In this document: positions 34,190-46,445 of the stretch, one piece after another
Position numbering within the stretch: position 1 is the first letter of the stretch
Layout of the letters: each line of letters begins with the position of its first letter
From: Lepraria neglecta
Taxonomy: Eukaryota > Ascomycota > Lecanoromycetes > Lecanorales > Stereocaulaceae
Assembly: GCA_033220425.1 (NCBI GenBank)
Contig: CM065651.1
Location: 4,092,001-4,156,000, forward strand
Length of the DNA stretch: 64,000 bases
Direction: 5' to 3'
Translations under genes and position numbers: made by a program
Notes under the pieces: generated by a model
What the model was told of the DNA's origin: nothing
The model's database searches: none
The model's input: only the letters and a program-made list of their open reading frames with translations

Positions 34190-34903
34190 TCATCTCATCA
34201 GGAAGTACCCGCTCCTGATGCTTGCCAACTCCGCTTTTGCCAATTCATTGCGTTCGTTAGCTTTTCGTCTGGAAGCATTGTTATCGTTGGTTGCTCTTTG
34301 AGGCCTGAGGAGATGAGACCGCTTACCCATTTCATCCCAAAACCCGTCTCCTTCATCGTCAATGTCCGTACAGTCATTGCTTACATTTCTTGCACTGCTA
34401 TTGAAAGACTTGCAGCAAGACCAAAACTCGTCTTCCTCAACATCAGACAGGTGTGGTGTCGGAAGTCGTGGCGGCAGTGGAGCCGGCGGCGGCATCCTTG
34501 GATCTGCCAGCGGCTTGGTGTCGAAGCAGCGGGCAGTGCAGTTGATTGCTGACAAGTGTTCTAAGCACGTTGAGCGCCTGTACGGCTTGCAAGGTTCGAG
34601 TCTTGAGCGCGCTGCTGCCTTGTTTTCGGTCACGTGATGATCATAATGTGGCATTGGCGACATTTGTTGTTTTGCGCTTCCAGCCTTTGCGAGCTTGCGT
34701 GTTGATGCATCACTGATGCTCGAGTGCTTCTCTACTACGACGTCGCCTGGAAATAGAACCCAGTCCTCTGGGGGCGGCGACGGCAATGTTTGGTGAAGCA
34801 ATGACTTTTTCGAGTCATTACTCTTTTTCGTCTGTTTTGATGGAGTGATGGACTTTTGATGACTCTTCTTGTTGTGGCTGATGGTGCGCGTGGTCGACGA
34901 CAT
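34190..34903 (-). CDS. Hypothetical protein, 237 residues
   Basis: An uninterrupted frame from ATG 34903. The N-terminal 35 residues are rich in Lys, Ser and Thr. A short motif, PSPPPEDWVLFPGDVVVEKH, stands out and resembles a conserved block in small Pezizomycotina proteins of unknown function. The middle is proline-rich (PPPAPLPPRLPTPHLSDVE) and the C-terminal third is charged, with EEDEFWSC and EGDGFWDEMG, two acidic-FW repeats of similar spacing. There is no signal peptide or membrane segment. It is probably an intrinsically disordered nuclear or cytosolic protein; the function is unknown. Confidence 0.6.
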   Translation of the reverse strand: MSSTTRTISHNKKSHQKSITPSKQTKKSNDSKKSLLHQTLPSPPPEDWVLFPGDVVVEKHSSISDASTRKLAKAGSAKQQMSPMPHYDHHVTENKAAARSRLEPCKPYRRSTCLEHLSAINCTARCFDTKPLADPRMPPPAPLPPRLPTPHLSDVEEDEFWSCCKSFNSSARNVSNDCTDIDDEGDGFWDEMGKRSHLLRPQRATNDNNASRRKANERNELAKAELASIRSGYFLMR

Positions 34904-36383
34904 GCTTGGAGACGATGAGGTGGTGGGGTAGGTTATGAAACGATCAAAAAGAAGGCAAACAGGGACAAGAACAAGAAAAAGCTAATTCAAGTGATGCTCA
35001 TGATGGATGTTGATGCATATACAATGATGATGGTTGATGGTTTCATACTGGTTGAGCCAGGGGAGAGGTAGGTAGGAACCGAGAAAACAAAAGATGGGAG
35101 GGAGAAAACTCGGGGACCGCCCTGATTTTGATGATCGAGAATGGTTAGGGTAAGCGAGCCCAGCCAATCAGGCCTCAGCCCCGATCCCCTACCATTTTGT
35201 TTACCCCACTATGGATCATTCCTCTTAGCTTTTAACACCTTGAACTATCGTTATGATTCATTATCTTTTCGCTTGGGCCTCTTACGAAGATTTTCCTCCC
35301 AGGCTGCGTTTTTTCTGGATGATTTGGACATACTTGATAAAACTGCACGTGACCCGGGCTGTGTCTAGGCTTCTTGCTCTTGCATCTCAGTCTGCCTCGC
35401 AACACTGCGCTCTTTATCACCCACCACATGCACTTCCTTGTCATTCAATATGAGAGCAGATAATTGACGTGTAAGGAGATGAGATTCGACCCAGATCCGA
35501 GAGCATTTACTCCGACAGCATAGCCACTAGGCCTTCGACTGCCCTGTGGACTCTAGACATGCATCATTCTGCACAACCCACCTCGAGTTGTGCCAGACTC
35601 ACAATGTTCTTGCAACTATCAGGTTGTTATGAACCTTTGGGGGACAAAAGAGAGTTCTCAACTCGTAAATCGACTATTATTAGAATTTCTAATTTAAGAG
35701 TCCCCATTGCAACTTCATCTTACCCTCCATATAAATACCTACGCCCAATGAACGTAGTGAAACAATACTCTCCAATGTATGAGAACCTGAGTAGCCAAGA
35801 GCTGTACGGTGAAATAAATAGGTTTGTGGTACGACACAATTATAGTTTGCCTTGTAGGACAGCTCTTGAAGTAGAAACGTCCCGCGTTAGCTTATTCCAC
35901 ACCTAGTACTTGATCATACATTACATAGAATGAGTTGCATTTGACTTGAGATGTAAACCGAGATCATAAAGACTATGAACCGAGTTCACCATTGTTTCTA
36001 ATACTTGGAGGGATTCTGGGCCGTTTTCCATGAAGATGACATGACTCTTTCTTCACCTCCCGCACAATCTGATTACTCATCACACATTCAAGGTAAATAT
36101 GCAGCTGAATGCCGAGATCAGTCCCCCAAGTAGTCCCTTTTGGGTAAGAGAGATCAACCTCCTGTCAAGTATGGAAGGCCATGTCATTGTAAGTCGAAGG
36201 TTCGAAGGGTATTGAGCCAATATTTACCCCAAGTCCACGCTCTTGTGAGGTGCCAAGAGTCCCATATGTGGCTCCTTTCAAGCCTTGACCTGGGTTTGAG
36301 TTTCATTGCTATTCAAAAAAATTGATACTTGCACATAGCTATGCATGTTCTACACATATAGGCTCTAGCCAACAAGCGTATAT
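34904..36383. other. Intergenic region of 1.5 kb
   Basis: No supported gene is seen. A plus-strand frame at 35559-35906 (115 codons) contains no recognisable motif and has an AT-rich composition unlike its neighbours, so I leave it uncalled. A TATA-like CCATATAAATACC lies near 35730. Confidence 0.4.
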
Positions 36384-39300
36384 CTATAGAATAACCAAAT
36401 TACTAATGGGTATCCCTTGCGCCTGCACTGAATACCTCCGCTTGATGCCTAGTCCTACAGCTCTCTCAATGACCCCATAAGTCTTCTCCCCTCCTGTAAC
36501 CATGATCATAGGAATCGGGTTATGCCTGGGCAGTCCACTAGATGTAGTCTGCATAGTCTCAAGTAGAGGTCGGATGAGAAAGCCCAGTGGTCGGCCAGGC
36601 TCATCTTCGTATGACACAATGATGACCAGCTTCAACGAGGATTTTGAGGGGATGAAAGTAGGGATATTCCGGAGCTTCTCATCAAAGCTGCATCCTCCAC
36701 GTTTCATTACGATGATTTCGTGATCTCGTGGTACGGACATCGGCAGTGTGTTCTCGCAGCTCTCGTCGGTGACGTAAATCGAGTGCCAGAGAAGCTCACC
36801 TTGAGGAGCGCCGTGAATGTCGGGGCCAAGTGCGTCATCGACATCTGGCAACGGCGCTGCACCAACTCCAACAGGCACGATTGCTGGAATGTACTCGCGT
36901 GGAGAGCTCTGGAGCTTTGTTGGAGGCGTGGCAGTGGGAACGGTGATTAGTCCCGCTACTTGCTGAAGGATAGCACTGAATGCTATCCTCACAGAGGAGG
37001 CAACCTCGCCGTTCTGGGCGAGCGATGTGCTGATGACGATGTCGGGCATTGAATTTGTGGTGATTAGAGTGTCATTTGCTGGGTTGCTGGAATTATTTTG
37101 GGCTTGTTCTTCGCCTTCGCCGGGGGCGACATCGACTACGAGGTCCAGCATGGAAGGGTCACGGACTCTTGTGAAATTTGGATCTAGTGGATTAACGACG
37201 CTTGATGCGGTGTCTTTCGCGATGAAGATGCTTTCATCCTTGCCTAGCAAGATGTTGTTGATGGCTTGTACCCGGTACTGATTCCCGGATGCAGAGTCTT
37301 CAGTCTCATAAGGCACGTCTTGAATCATTGCCAAGCGAATACCCCCAATTGAATTGATCAAGATACCATTACCAACGCGCTGGAGGAAGCCGGGCCCAAC
37401 TACCATATTAGGCGTGGCAGGGAATGTGATGTCAAAAGTATGCCTTGCTGTAATCTTGGAACAAATCGCATTGTGCGGTACAAGCTCCAAAGGTAGTGTC
37501 CATGGGAAGTACGTGTAATTGGACGGAGATCGTACATCTGATATTGATATACTTGGGTGGTCACTCGAGTACTCAACAATTGGAGACTCTAGGTTTTCTG
37601 GTATTGGCATGTGATGGAGTCTGGCGAGGTTTGCTGCATGAAAAATGTCTTGGCGGGCAGCTGTTGGTGAGATGCTGAATGGAACCATGGCTGGCGGTCG
37701 AGCGCATACTTGCTCCTCGCCTAGCCCATCTAGCGATTGCTCAGTTCTAGACAGCTTCGTCAGGGCGGACTTAGTTCTGCGAGTCCCTCCATGGGTGTGA
37801 CGTGGGATGATTAACGGATGGCCTTCAGTATTGAAAACGAACGGCGCGTCGAGCTTGTTCAGTGGGTGATCAGGATCGAAAAGTAGGAAGAGATATTGCG
37901 TAGTCTCTCCAAGAAAGAAGCTCTCCATTCGGTCGTTGCGTTCGCCACTTCGAACATCTTGTAACCCAGCCCAGCCACATTTCGTCCAGCAACGCCTTTT
38001 GATGTCTCGGAGAACCATTTCACCAACATGCAGGTACCAAGGGTCTCCCGTCGCGCGGTAAAGATGATACGTGGACTCGATGAATTCAGGCCTCCCGCCC
38101 CACCATCCAAGGCCGCCTTCAACGCTGCCAGTTGACGTCGACCACCTCTCAGGAAGAGCAGAATAGCGTGCCCAAAGAGCGGTAGCGAGAAGATGTGTTT
38201 CGATTGCTTCATCTAGATGACCAGTCATTGCGAGAAGGCCTGGATAAAATGCGCTCAGACTGTCGAGCCAGAAAGCACGAGAAGCACCCGTGTACAGGTC
38301 CGCTTGGATGTAGTGGGGATGAACATAGACGTTTCCACGGTAGAGATGGCGCTTTATAGCGGCGTGTGACTCTTGCCAGACGCGGCCAAAAGCTTCCGCA
38401 GATTGGTGCTCGTCGGGTATCCGTAACGATGTGGGAGTACCATTGACAGGCGAGGGCAGGCCGTCTGCCATGGGGGAACCAGACAGAAGTATGCTAGCCT
38501 TGGCAGCATACTCGTAGAAGCTGTCGATTCCCGCGCCGATACCTGTGTATCCATTGGTCCACAAGCCGCTTTCAGCATCGATGCCGGCGCCCACGAGACC
38601 AATAGAGCTTTTCCTTTCCCAGACAGACCAGAATGCCCGTTTCCCTAGCTGCTCGAAGCGTGGATCTCCTGTCAAGCGGCTCAATGTTGTTAACTCGAGA
38701 ACGAGACTACCGGCCCCTGCACTACATGTCTCTGTGAGTTCTCCCGGAGCCTGCTGTGTAGGTAGACATTGGCCGGTCTCGGCGTTCTGATTCAGAGGCG
38801 AGTTGACGTAGAATGGCACGCCGTGTCGAAGATTGACTCGAGGGTATGGTAGGCCAGTCGCAGAATGGAAGGCTGGTAGGAGGCGGCGACCAAGGTCGTG
38901 AGCAAGCCGTAGGAGCTGCCCGTCGTAGATGAAACCACTGGGCCATTGAATTCCAGGCGCTTGGCCTGTCTCGTGCGTGGGCCCGCTCGCGCGTCGTCCC
39001 TTGGGATCGTATCCTCGAATCGGAAGTTCTCCAATAGCAAATAAGTGGGCACTCAGGAGGCCGCCAACACCGCGGATGACCGTCTCAAATACCTGGACTT
39101 TGCTGTCCACGTCGAAGCCTCTTCCTCTTCTCCCCCTTCCAGTATCGCCGCTGCTTCCGTCCCCATACTGTTCGACTAAAGCCGCAACACTCTTCTGGAA
39201 ATAGTTTAATGCTTTATTTCCTCCAATACTCGTGGACGATGACGACGCGAGTATTGCTAATGTCGAAAGACTATCGATCAGAGTGACGGAGTAGTTTCCG

Positions 39301-39603
39301 AGGGGATCATTGAGCTCGATATGACCAGGGTTATGGCGGTCTCGCGTCAAAGGCTTGCAGGATAGAGGTCTCAATTCATCTTCAGGGAAAGCGTGCTTGA
39401 GGTAGTTGTCGTAGCCATGGTAGAACATGTGCTCAGCCTCTTGCCTGCAGAGCAGTCTTATTAGCGCGGCAATCGCTACTGCAATGACGGGGTACTGACC
39501 TTAATTCTTTGATCTCTCCATCTATCATGCCTTGACCGCCGGCGGCCAGTAGCACCAGTATGAGAAGGCATGGCAAGAAGACCAACGCGTGGATGGAGGT
39601 CAT
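36384..39603 (-). CDS. MNL1: ER degradation-enhancing alpha-mannosidase (GH47, PA domain)
   Basis: Exon 1 (39603-39500) encodes a signal peptide (ALVFLPCLLILVLLAAGGQG). A 55-bp intron leads to exon 2 (39444-36384), for 1,054 residues. The GH47 domain begins EAEHMFYHGYDNYLKHAFPE and continues with LIDSLSTLAIL, VFETVIRGVGGLLSAH, ETCSAGAGSLVLELTTLSRL, YTGIGAGIDSFYEYAAK, ERNDRMESFFLGETTQYLFL and FNTEGHPL, the EDEM/Htm1 order of motifs. Acidic catalytic residues sit in the conserved ET, GAGIDSFYEY and ME/GET blocks. A protease-associated domain follows at about residues 880-980 (HEIIVMKRGGCSFDEKLRN). Htm1/Mnl1 trims Man8 glycans of misfolded glycoproteins in the ER lumen, marking them for ERAD. 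No HDEL-type retention signal is present, so retention probably depends on partners. Confidence 0.92.
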
Positions 39604-39985
39604 GCGACAGGCCTTTCGCGTCCAACATTTTGGGAGCATCACCAGAGACGGATTGGGCACCTAGAGACATGGGATCGGGGTGGAGCGAGTTGGAAGTGAC
39701 CATTGCATGACAGTATAGTATTCACTGCCAGAGCTCGACTCGTATATAAACGAAGAGGGCAGGCGTAAGACTGGATGTTGGAAGGAACACGGAACACTCC
39801 AACTCGCCGCCGAATGGGACACTTGGCCCGAGGTTGTCCCGAGCTAGCGCTGACCAGTGGGCTTGGCATCAATTATTCGTGGTCGAGAGCTTTAGATTTT
39901 GTTGAAGCTCTATAACACACTATGGATGCAGACAGTCACAACATAAACCATTGTCCATAGCATGACTTTTTTCAAAGCTTCTGCC
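39604..39985. promoter_or_regulatory. Divergent promoter region between MNL1 and FRS2
   Basis: 382 bp separate the two divergent start codons. A TATA-like CGTATATAAACG lies near 39751-39762, about 150 bp from the MNL1 start and 225 bp from the FRS2 start. Its symmetrical TATATA could serve either side. No other motif was recognised. Confidence 0.4.
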
Positions 39986-41877
39986 ATGGCTACCGATCTC
40001 ACAGCCAGATTCCTGGACGCCTTGTCCCAGAGCGATGGCCCCATACTCAGCACCGATGCCTTCCCTTCCATACCTTCTACCGAGATCAAGAGCGCCCTAG
40101 ACAGGCTAAAGTCTCGCGAGATGGTCGTATACGAGGCTATAGACAAGGAAGAAGCTATCTTGACCGCAGAAGCGGAAGGTGTTGCGGCCAATGGAAGCCC
40201 TGAAGCCAAGGTGTTCGAAGCTGTACAGACAGCTTTGCAGGGCTTGAAGATCACAGATCTGCCAGTACGTTGGCTCAACTGTACGCCAGCTCGTCTGGAT
40301 GCTCTGTAGGCTCTGGTGCTGACCTATACAACAGAAAGCTGTGGGCAAGGAAAACGCAAGCATTGGACAGGGCAAAGCTTTGAAAGCCGGCTGGATCACA
40401 AAAGACAAGGACCTTCTGAGGGCAAAAGTAAGACTGTAAATGCTGCTGCCCATACTTCATGTCTAACATGTCGCGATTAGGCAAAATCGATCACAGACAC
40501 CAGTCGAGAACAACTGCAGACCATACAAAACACTCGAACGTTCCCAGATCCCAAGGTTCTCAGTGATCTCAAAAAGCGGAAGCTGGTCAAGATGCAGAAA
40601 GTCATAAGCTACAAGTTCAGCAAGGGCCCAAAGTTCGCAAAGGAGTTCGTCAAAGAAGAGACAGATTTGACGGCCGATATGCTAGCTAGGTAGGAGGTCT
40701 AGATGGTCCCAATTGCAAGACACTGTGCTTACACTATATAGTGGGACATGGAGCACGGTCAAGTTCAAGCCTTACAACTTCAAGTCACTGGGCGCTCCGA
40801 CAATGAGTGGAGCATTACATCCCTGTACGACCACCCAAGGCCAAACCCTATACCAACGTTGGTCATGACTGACAGCCTATCTTCAGTAAACAAAGTACGA
40901 CATGAGTTCCGACAGATATTTTTCGAAATGGGCTTCGAGGAGATGCCAACGAACAGGTGTGTGGCCCTAATCCTTACGGTCAACCACGCTGACGCTGGGC
41001 CAGATATGTTGAAACCGGCTTCTGGAACTTCGACGCCCTGTTCGTGCCCCAGCAGCATCCTGCCCGCGACCAACAAGACACCTTCTTCATCTCAGACCCA
41101 CCCTACGCCGACACACCACGGGCAGACCCTCAAGAGACACAGCACCTACCCAACAGGTCATTGTCAGAATCTACCACCAATAAAGCTTCAACATTAGACT
41201 ACAAACAGTATTGGAACAATGTGAAGGAGGTGCATCAAAATGGCAAATACGGCTCGATAGGCTACAGATACCCATACAGCGAACATGAGTCCCTCAAGCT
41301 CGTTTTGCGAACACATACGACGGCCATCTCAACGTACATGCTCCACAGACTCGCAGCGAACCCGCGGCCTGCTCGATATTTTTCAATAGACCGTGTCTTC
41401 CGCAATGAAAGTGTCGATGCAACACATCTGGCAGAGTTCCATCAGGTGGAGGGTGTCATAGCAGACTACGGGCTCACATTGGGCGGGTTGATCGGCTTCA
41501 TGGAAGTCTTCTTCGCCAAGATGGGCATCCACAAACTACGTTTCAAGCCAGCATACAACCCGTACACCGAGCCTAGTATGGAGATCTTCGGCTTCCATGA
41601 GGGTCTGGACAAGTGGGTGGAGATAGGGAATAGCGGTATGTTCAGGCCGGAGATGTTGGAGCCCATGGGGCTGCCTAAAGACATGAGAGTCTATGGTTGG
41701 GGCTTGAGTTTGGAGAGACCAACCATGATCAAGTATGTGCACAATCTCTCCAGTCCTGCAGAAGTCACTAACAAGCTTTGCAGGTATGCCGTGAAGAACA
41801 TCAGAGAGTTGCTGGGTCATAAGGTCGACCTGAACTTCGTAGAAAGCAATCCTGCCGTTCGTTTAGAGAAAGATTAG
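39986..41877 (+). CDS. FRS2: Cytosolic phenylalanyl-tRNA synthetase alpha subunit
   Basis: Seven exons: 39986-40264, 40335-40427, 40481-40689, 40742-40824, 40887-40956, 41004-41732 and 41784-41877 (518 residues). Junctions restore family blocks such as [39 protein letters not shown] and [20 protein letters not shown]. Class II motif 2 is [19 protein letters not shown] and motif 3 is [12 protein letters not shown]. The N-terminal third is a winged-helix tRNA-binding region. The subunit forms an alpha2beta2 enzyme with Frs1 that charges tRNA-Phe in the cytosol. The start at 39986 has a GCCATGGC context; an in-frame ATG 24 bases upstream is possible. The last intron (51 bp, 41733-41783) is a multiple of three without a stop, so its retention would insert 17 residues near motif 3. 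Confidence 0.94.
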
Positions 41878-42447
41878 ACCAGCCTGAATACAGCATTGTC
41901 GTTACCATCAACATTGCAATATTCTCCTGGCGTTGAATGCTGAGCTGCTTTTAGCAGAGACAGCAGGTTGCTCTTCTGGGCCTTGCTCGATCAGGGCCCA
42001 CGCTCTGACATCTCGAACAGACTTCGGCTCAGTTCTACAGGACAATGCTGAGATAAGATTAATCAACTTTAATTGATGGGTATCATCTAATTTGATCGGC
42101 AGCGCTGCTGTCTAGGTACCCGAACAGAAGACCACACTCTTGCTAGATCGCCGAATCTTCGGTCTCAAGGAGTGACGTAAAATAGTAAACCAACACCATG
42201 CTTGCATGCAGTCATCATCCCTCGTACATCATGAACCCACTGATAAGCAACGTCAAACCCTCCACGAACACCACCGACTCTTTCAGGAGCACAACATTTA
42301 CATAATATCCTCGTATGCCATCTTTCTCCGGGTCCGGGAATGGCTTTCCTTTTGCAATACCTACGCAAAGTCGTCGCCGGCTGGCTCTGCTGTAATTTCC
42401 TGGAGTCGCTTTGCTTCTGCTGCCACGCGTTTCCCTTCGATCGTCTC
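41878..42447. other. Intergenic region
   Basis: Convergent spacer between FRS2 and the 296-residue hypothetical gene. No supported coding sequence or repeat is seen. Confidence 0.4.
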
Positions 42448-43338
42448 CTAGTATTCTTGAGGATTGGCTGCTCGATGTTCTGCCATAAGGTTCCTTGTCC
42501 TGATGCTGAAATGAGACGCTTCATCTGAATCGGCCCAGGTCTGATAAGATCTGAGACGTTCTGCTTTATACTCGGAAATGGAAAGAGGTTCAAGAACACG
42601 GGGTTGCAGACCATACATCAGGCGCCCATCGGGACCGCATCCCAAGCCAGCGGTACCGCGGCATACAGTGTTGAGACGTTGGTTTGCCCTGTAGAGGCTG
42701 ATTGCCTCAGAGCAGAGTGTCCACGGCAGACCGACTCCCCCTACAGCTACGTCGTAGGCTCCTCGACACAAGTCCGCAAGCCCACGGAACAGCTGAGTTG
42801 CAGTTTTCTTAGTCCTAGCGTGATTGAGAATTAAGCCTTCTCGGGCAAGGTCTCGGCGAATTTGGCGGCGTAGGGGGGGGTCATCTTTCATATATTTGAA
42901 TTTGCCATTACTAGTATACCGAGACTCGTGGGTTGAGCCGAGGATATGGCGCGAGTGTATGCCCTTATGATTGGCTTTCTGGGCTCTTGGAGAAGGGCGC
43001 AAAGGGACTGGTGCTTGCTGTTGATATAATGGTTGATCGGCTGTGGGCTCTGTATTGGCAACTTTGGTGTGGTTTTTGGCTTCTTTAGTTTGCGGCGCCG
43101 GGATTCCAAATCGATTCCTCTCGAGCCTTGCAGTTCTGTCGTTTCTCCAACGCTTGGAATGTGCTGCTGCGCGTGCAGGACGATTCGCTGCCACCTCGTT
43201 GGCTCTCGGCTGCCTTTCTAGGTTCGCGAAGATATTCGTTGCCATTTCGTAGGGCGGCGGCGGAGCATCAAAGTCAGCAAAGCGAATGTGAGTAGACCTT
43301 GGTAGCTTGGCAGAGGTCCGAGATTTAACCGGCTGCAT
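42448..43338 (-). CDS. Hypothetical basic protein, 296 residues
   Basis: An open frame from ATG 43338. The protein is strongly basic and partly disordered in its N-terminal half (AAHSKRWRNDRTARLERNRF, PLRPSPRAQKANHKG). A more ordered helical half follows (PPLRRQIRRDLAREGLILNH, LFRGLADLCRGAYDVAVGGV). There is no signal peptide or known motif. Its first 14 bases overlap the 3' end of the FHA-kinase pseudogene on the same strand, which suggests either a shared history or one former longer gene. The uninterrupted length beside a heavily broken neighbour is the best argument that it is real. I do not recognise the family. Confidence 0.5.
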   Translation of the reverse strand: MQPVKSRTSAKLPRSTHIRFADFDAPPPPYEMATNIFANLERQPRANEVAANRPARAAAHSKRWRNDRTARLERNRFGIPAPQTKEAKNHTKVANTEPTADQPLYQQQAPVPLRPSPRAQKANHKGIHSRHILGSTHESRYTSNGKFKYMKDDPPLRRQIRRDLAREGLILNHARTKKTATQLFRGLADLCRGAYDVAVGGVGLPWTLCSEAISLYRANQRLNTVCRGTAGLGCGPDGRLMYGLQPRVLEPLSISEYKAERLRSYQTWADSDEASHFSIRTRNLMAEHRAANPQEY

Positions 43339-44933
43339 CGCTGGAGCTCGTCGGTTGCACTATCTTAGCCTCTATTGTCTTTGCCATCAGAGCCGCCGGT
43401 GACAACCTGGTAGTACTTGGCTTGGCGATATCCTCTGCAGTCGGAGTATTTAGTGGTGGGCTTGCTATCTCCTTGACTTCTGAAGACGCTGAGTGGTTGC
43501 CTGTCACTGCTTGTAGCTGCTTGCCTTGCCGAAAGCTTGATAATCCAACTAGATGGCTTTCCTTCGACCACGAATAGAGTCTTTTGTTGACAACATCAAG
43601 ACACTGGCTGAGGGACGGCCTATCGTTCGGATTTGGAGCCATCATACTCAGCACCAGGCCGGCGTAATATCTTGGTGGACGATTGGAAACATTCGCCAAA
43701 TTTGCAACAAATTCTTGGTCCGAATACAGGCCGGGTTCTATCATGAAGTAAAAGGTTGCTCCTAGAGAAAAGATGTCGATGGCTGTTGTCTGGATTGTAT
43801 CCGACTCACCCTCCTCCGCCACTTCAGGCGCGTTGAAACCTACCGTACCACAAGGCCTCTTGAGTGCAAGCTCATCGTCAAGCGACGCCGCCCATCCGAA
43901 ATCGGCGAGTACAGCGTGTGTCGGTGAAACTCGTGCCATGAGAATGTTATCAGGCTTAGTATCCCTATGCAAGATGCGTTTCTGGTCCATGAAGAGCAGG
44001 CCGGTGATGATTTGCATCATGACCTGCTCAATGACGGTTATGTCAGATATCGGCATAAGATCCCAAAGCGAGCCTTGGTAGAGGAGCATAGCTATAAGCA
44101 CATTTGATGAGTGTGGCTCATCGAAGCGGAAGCCGACGAAATGATGCTATGGTCTATCAGCTTAAGTACGTTGAAAGTATTGGGACGGCTCATATGGTTC
44201 AGGTTTTTCATAAATTCAGTTTCTCGAAATACGACACGCTTGTGCTTTTCGTCCACGAAGTTGACTTGTGTCACGGCGATCATAAGACCACATTGCTTCT
44301 CCATGCATCTCTTTACTGTCCCATTACCACCCTCTCCGACGTACTCCAGAACCTTAAATCGCTTGCATACGCCGCTCAACTGATGACCTAGCATTGCGTT
44401 GGTAACTGGTATCGGTTCGTGATCGCGACTCCAGCGCCCAAGCTCGAAGACCTCTTCGTCTTTCGTAGAGTAGCGGACAATAAAACAGTAGGGTCCAAAT
44501 TTTTATCCCCAGAGATTTTTCACTGCCCTCCCTTTGCTGACAACGGTCTTGGTCGTCTTTTTATTGTTAGTTTGTGCGTCCCAGTACTGCGTGCCAGTAG
44601 CAGATTTATCGTCCACGAGTAGGATACGAGCCCCAGAATTGAGTTGTGCCCACACTTTGCAATGGACGGGCTTAACTCCTTCTGCCCGGAGTACAACATC
44701 GCATTGCTGGGGGTCAGTCCCAAAGGTCAGCAGGCAGAGTGGTTTCTCGACTGAGGCTTCGGGGGGAAGGTAATCATGAGTTCTCCTACATGAACTTTAT
44801 CGTGAGCTATCACCATTTCGTGCTTGGAAAATGTGGTCGGAAGGTGGTTCTTGCTGAGTAGGCAGAAGAGAGTGATGGGCTTGCTTGATGTTGGGATTGT
44901 GCCAGGGCCGGCTCCTGGATCCTGATTTGCCAT
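43325..44933 (-). pseudogene. FHA-domain serine/threonine protein kinase, inactivated
   Basis: From ATG 44933 (MANQDPGAGPGTIPTSS) an FHA-like domain is readable: LLTFGTDPQQCDVVL, VKPVHCKVWAQLNSG and LLVDDKSATGTQYW. A kinase domain follows: the glycine loop VGEGGNGTV, the catalytic loop ILHRDTKPDNIL, LADFGWAAS and the APE block FNAPEVAEE. Four defects are visible. There is a frameshift in a run of six C residues near 44762, a TAA at 44505-44503 between the two domains, and a frameshift near 44120 in the N-lobe. The ATP-anchoring lysine is also lost, because the strand that should read AVK reads IAVTQV. FHA domains bind phosphothreonine, so the ancestor was probably a Rad53/Dun1-like or accessory signalling kinase. 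The spacing is otherwise preserved, which points to recent loss. Confidence 0.75.
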
Positions 44934-46445
44934 CCGGTGATAGTTTCAAAGAAGTGAGAAGAGTTGAAGACTCAATAACCTCCAAGCTGTTGAAATGAGA
45001 GATGTTGAGGACAGAGAGACTGAATCTTGTTCTTGCACGAAGACATTGGGTTGGAAGAGTGGAGGAAGAAGGGGAGAGGTAGCCATGGCGCTCATCAAGA
45101 ATGCAAACTAGGCAGATACTCGGCGGTTAGAGCGAGACCTCGTTTCGTTTGCAATGGTGACACTGAGGAACATTCAGATCAACTGGCGGGAAAGAACGTG
45201 GCACAGGGCAGCACATGCTCAGCAGTCTGCACTTGTGGCAATCGAATCATGCCCTCTGAGTCTCAAAATTAAAACTGGAAACCACACAAAACTTGAAGCA
45301 GTCAGGGGGGCAAAAGAGGGCTCAAACGTATCGAATATAGCCGAAACAAGGCTCTTGGTATTTGTTGTTTTCAGGAAGTGAGAGTTTCTCCAGCCAGGAA
45401 CTTACGATGTTTTCATGGACGTGTGAATCCTCAACGGGATGTTTTGGATTTGCAAGAGCTAGAAAACATATCTCGGGCATGAGGGTGAGCGTTGAACTTT
45501 CCAAAACTGCGTCTCATATCCCGACTTATATTTGGTCCGCAGACTGAATGTTCGGGGTGCAAGCATGAGCGTGCGACAGTGAATCGAAATGTATCCGATT
45601 GGGCCTACTGAGCTCCACTTTCGCTGCATGGATTCGTGTTCAGGTGGCTACTCCGAAGTGACACACGAAAATGATGATGATTATAAGTGATGTAGACGAC
45701 CCCTCACTCTCAAACTTTCAGCGAGCCCATGAAGCACAAAACCAGCCCACTCCCCTTTCGCCAGTTTCGGTCCCCGAGAACTTCAAATTCTATCTGCCAA
45801 TCACCACGTGTTTCAATACTTCATTCTTTATTGTCTTGCTAAAGCACGTCCATACTACCTTCTGTCCTTACATTGCAAGACACAGGCAGTAAAGCTCATA
45901 AATTGATGGGCCCATCATAACATACGATATTTGAGAGTAAGTCTAGTTCTGAGACGGCCCATCTGACTCTTGAACAAGAGCGATCTTTGAATTGGCATGG
46001 AGATCAAGCGGCAACTGGTTGCATTGGCCCTGACAGCCTCGATCATCCCTCGACGCAGGAGAATACCCCCGACCTAGAAACTCTGAGAGTAATGCTAGAC
46101 CCTCATTCTTATGCGAGAGTTGAGGGGCAATCTTCATGGGCTCATTTATCCCCAAGGAACGTCAAGCTAGGGAAGCAAATATCATAGCACAACAGCTTGA
46201 TTCGCAAGAAGAGATGCGCAAGCTATGTGAGGAACGAGCAAAGACTGAAGCCATCGAACCTATATCCAGCGTACCATATAGTTAAGCCAAGGTCTACGGC
46301 CGCCATGAAGGAGGAGAGTGGATGTTCTTCAGTGTCAGAGAACCCGGCATGAGGATGAAAGAATTCTGGGCAAGATACGACCCGGAAAACACCAGAGGAG
46401 ATTGCGGGGGCTCGAACCTGTCGTCATCAGCCACACCTGAGCCAG
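44934..46445. other. Intergenic region of 1.5 kb
   Basis: Contains the 5' flank of the FHA-kinase remnant and, towards 46100-46270, a plus-strand frame (MGSFIPKERQAREANIIAQQ) that may be an upstream piece of the transcription-factor remnant. I found no Zn2Cys6 cluster here. Confidence 0.4.

Noticed and set aside
40748-41197. A 149-codon plus-strand frame as a separate gene
   Set aside because: It runs through two introns of FRS2 in a different frame; the spliced PheRS model explains the region.
43365-43571. Short minus frame (68 codons) inside the kinase region
   Set aside because: It is another frame of the kinase pseudogene's C-terminal part.
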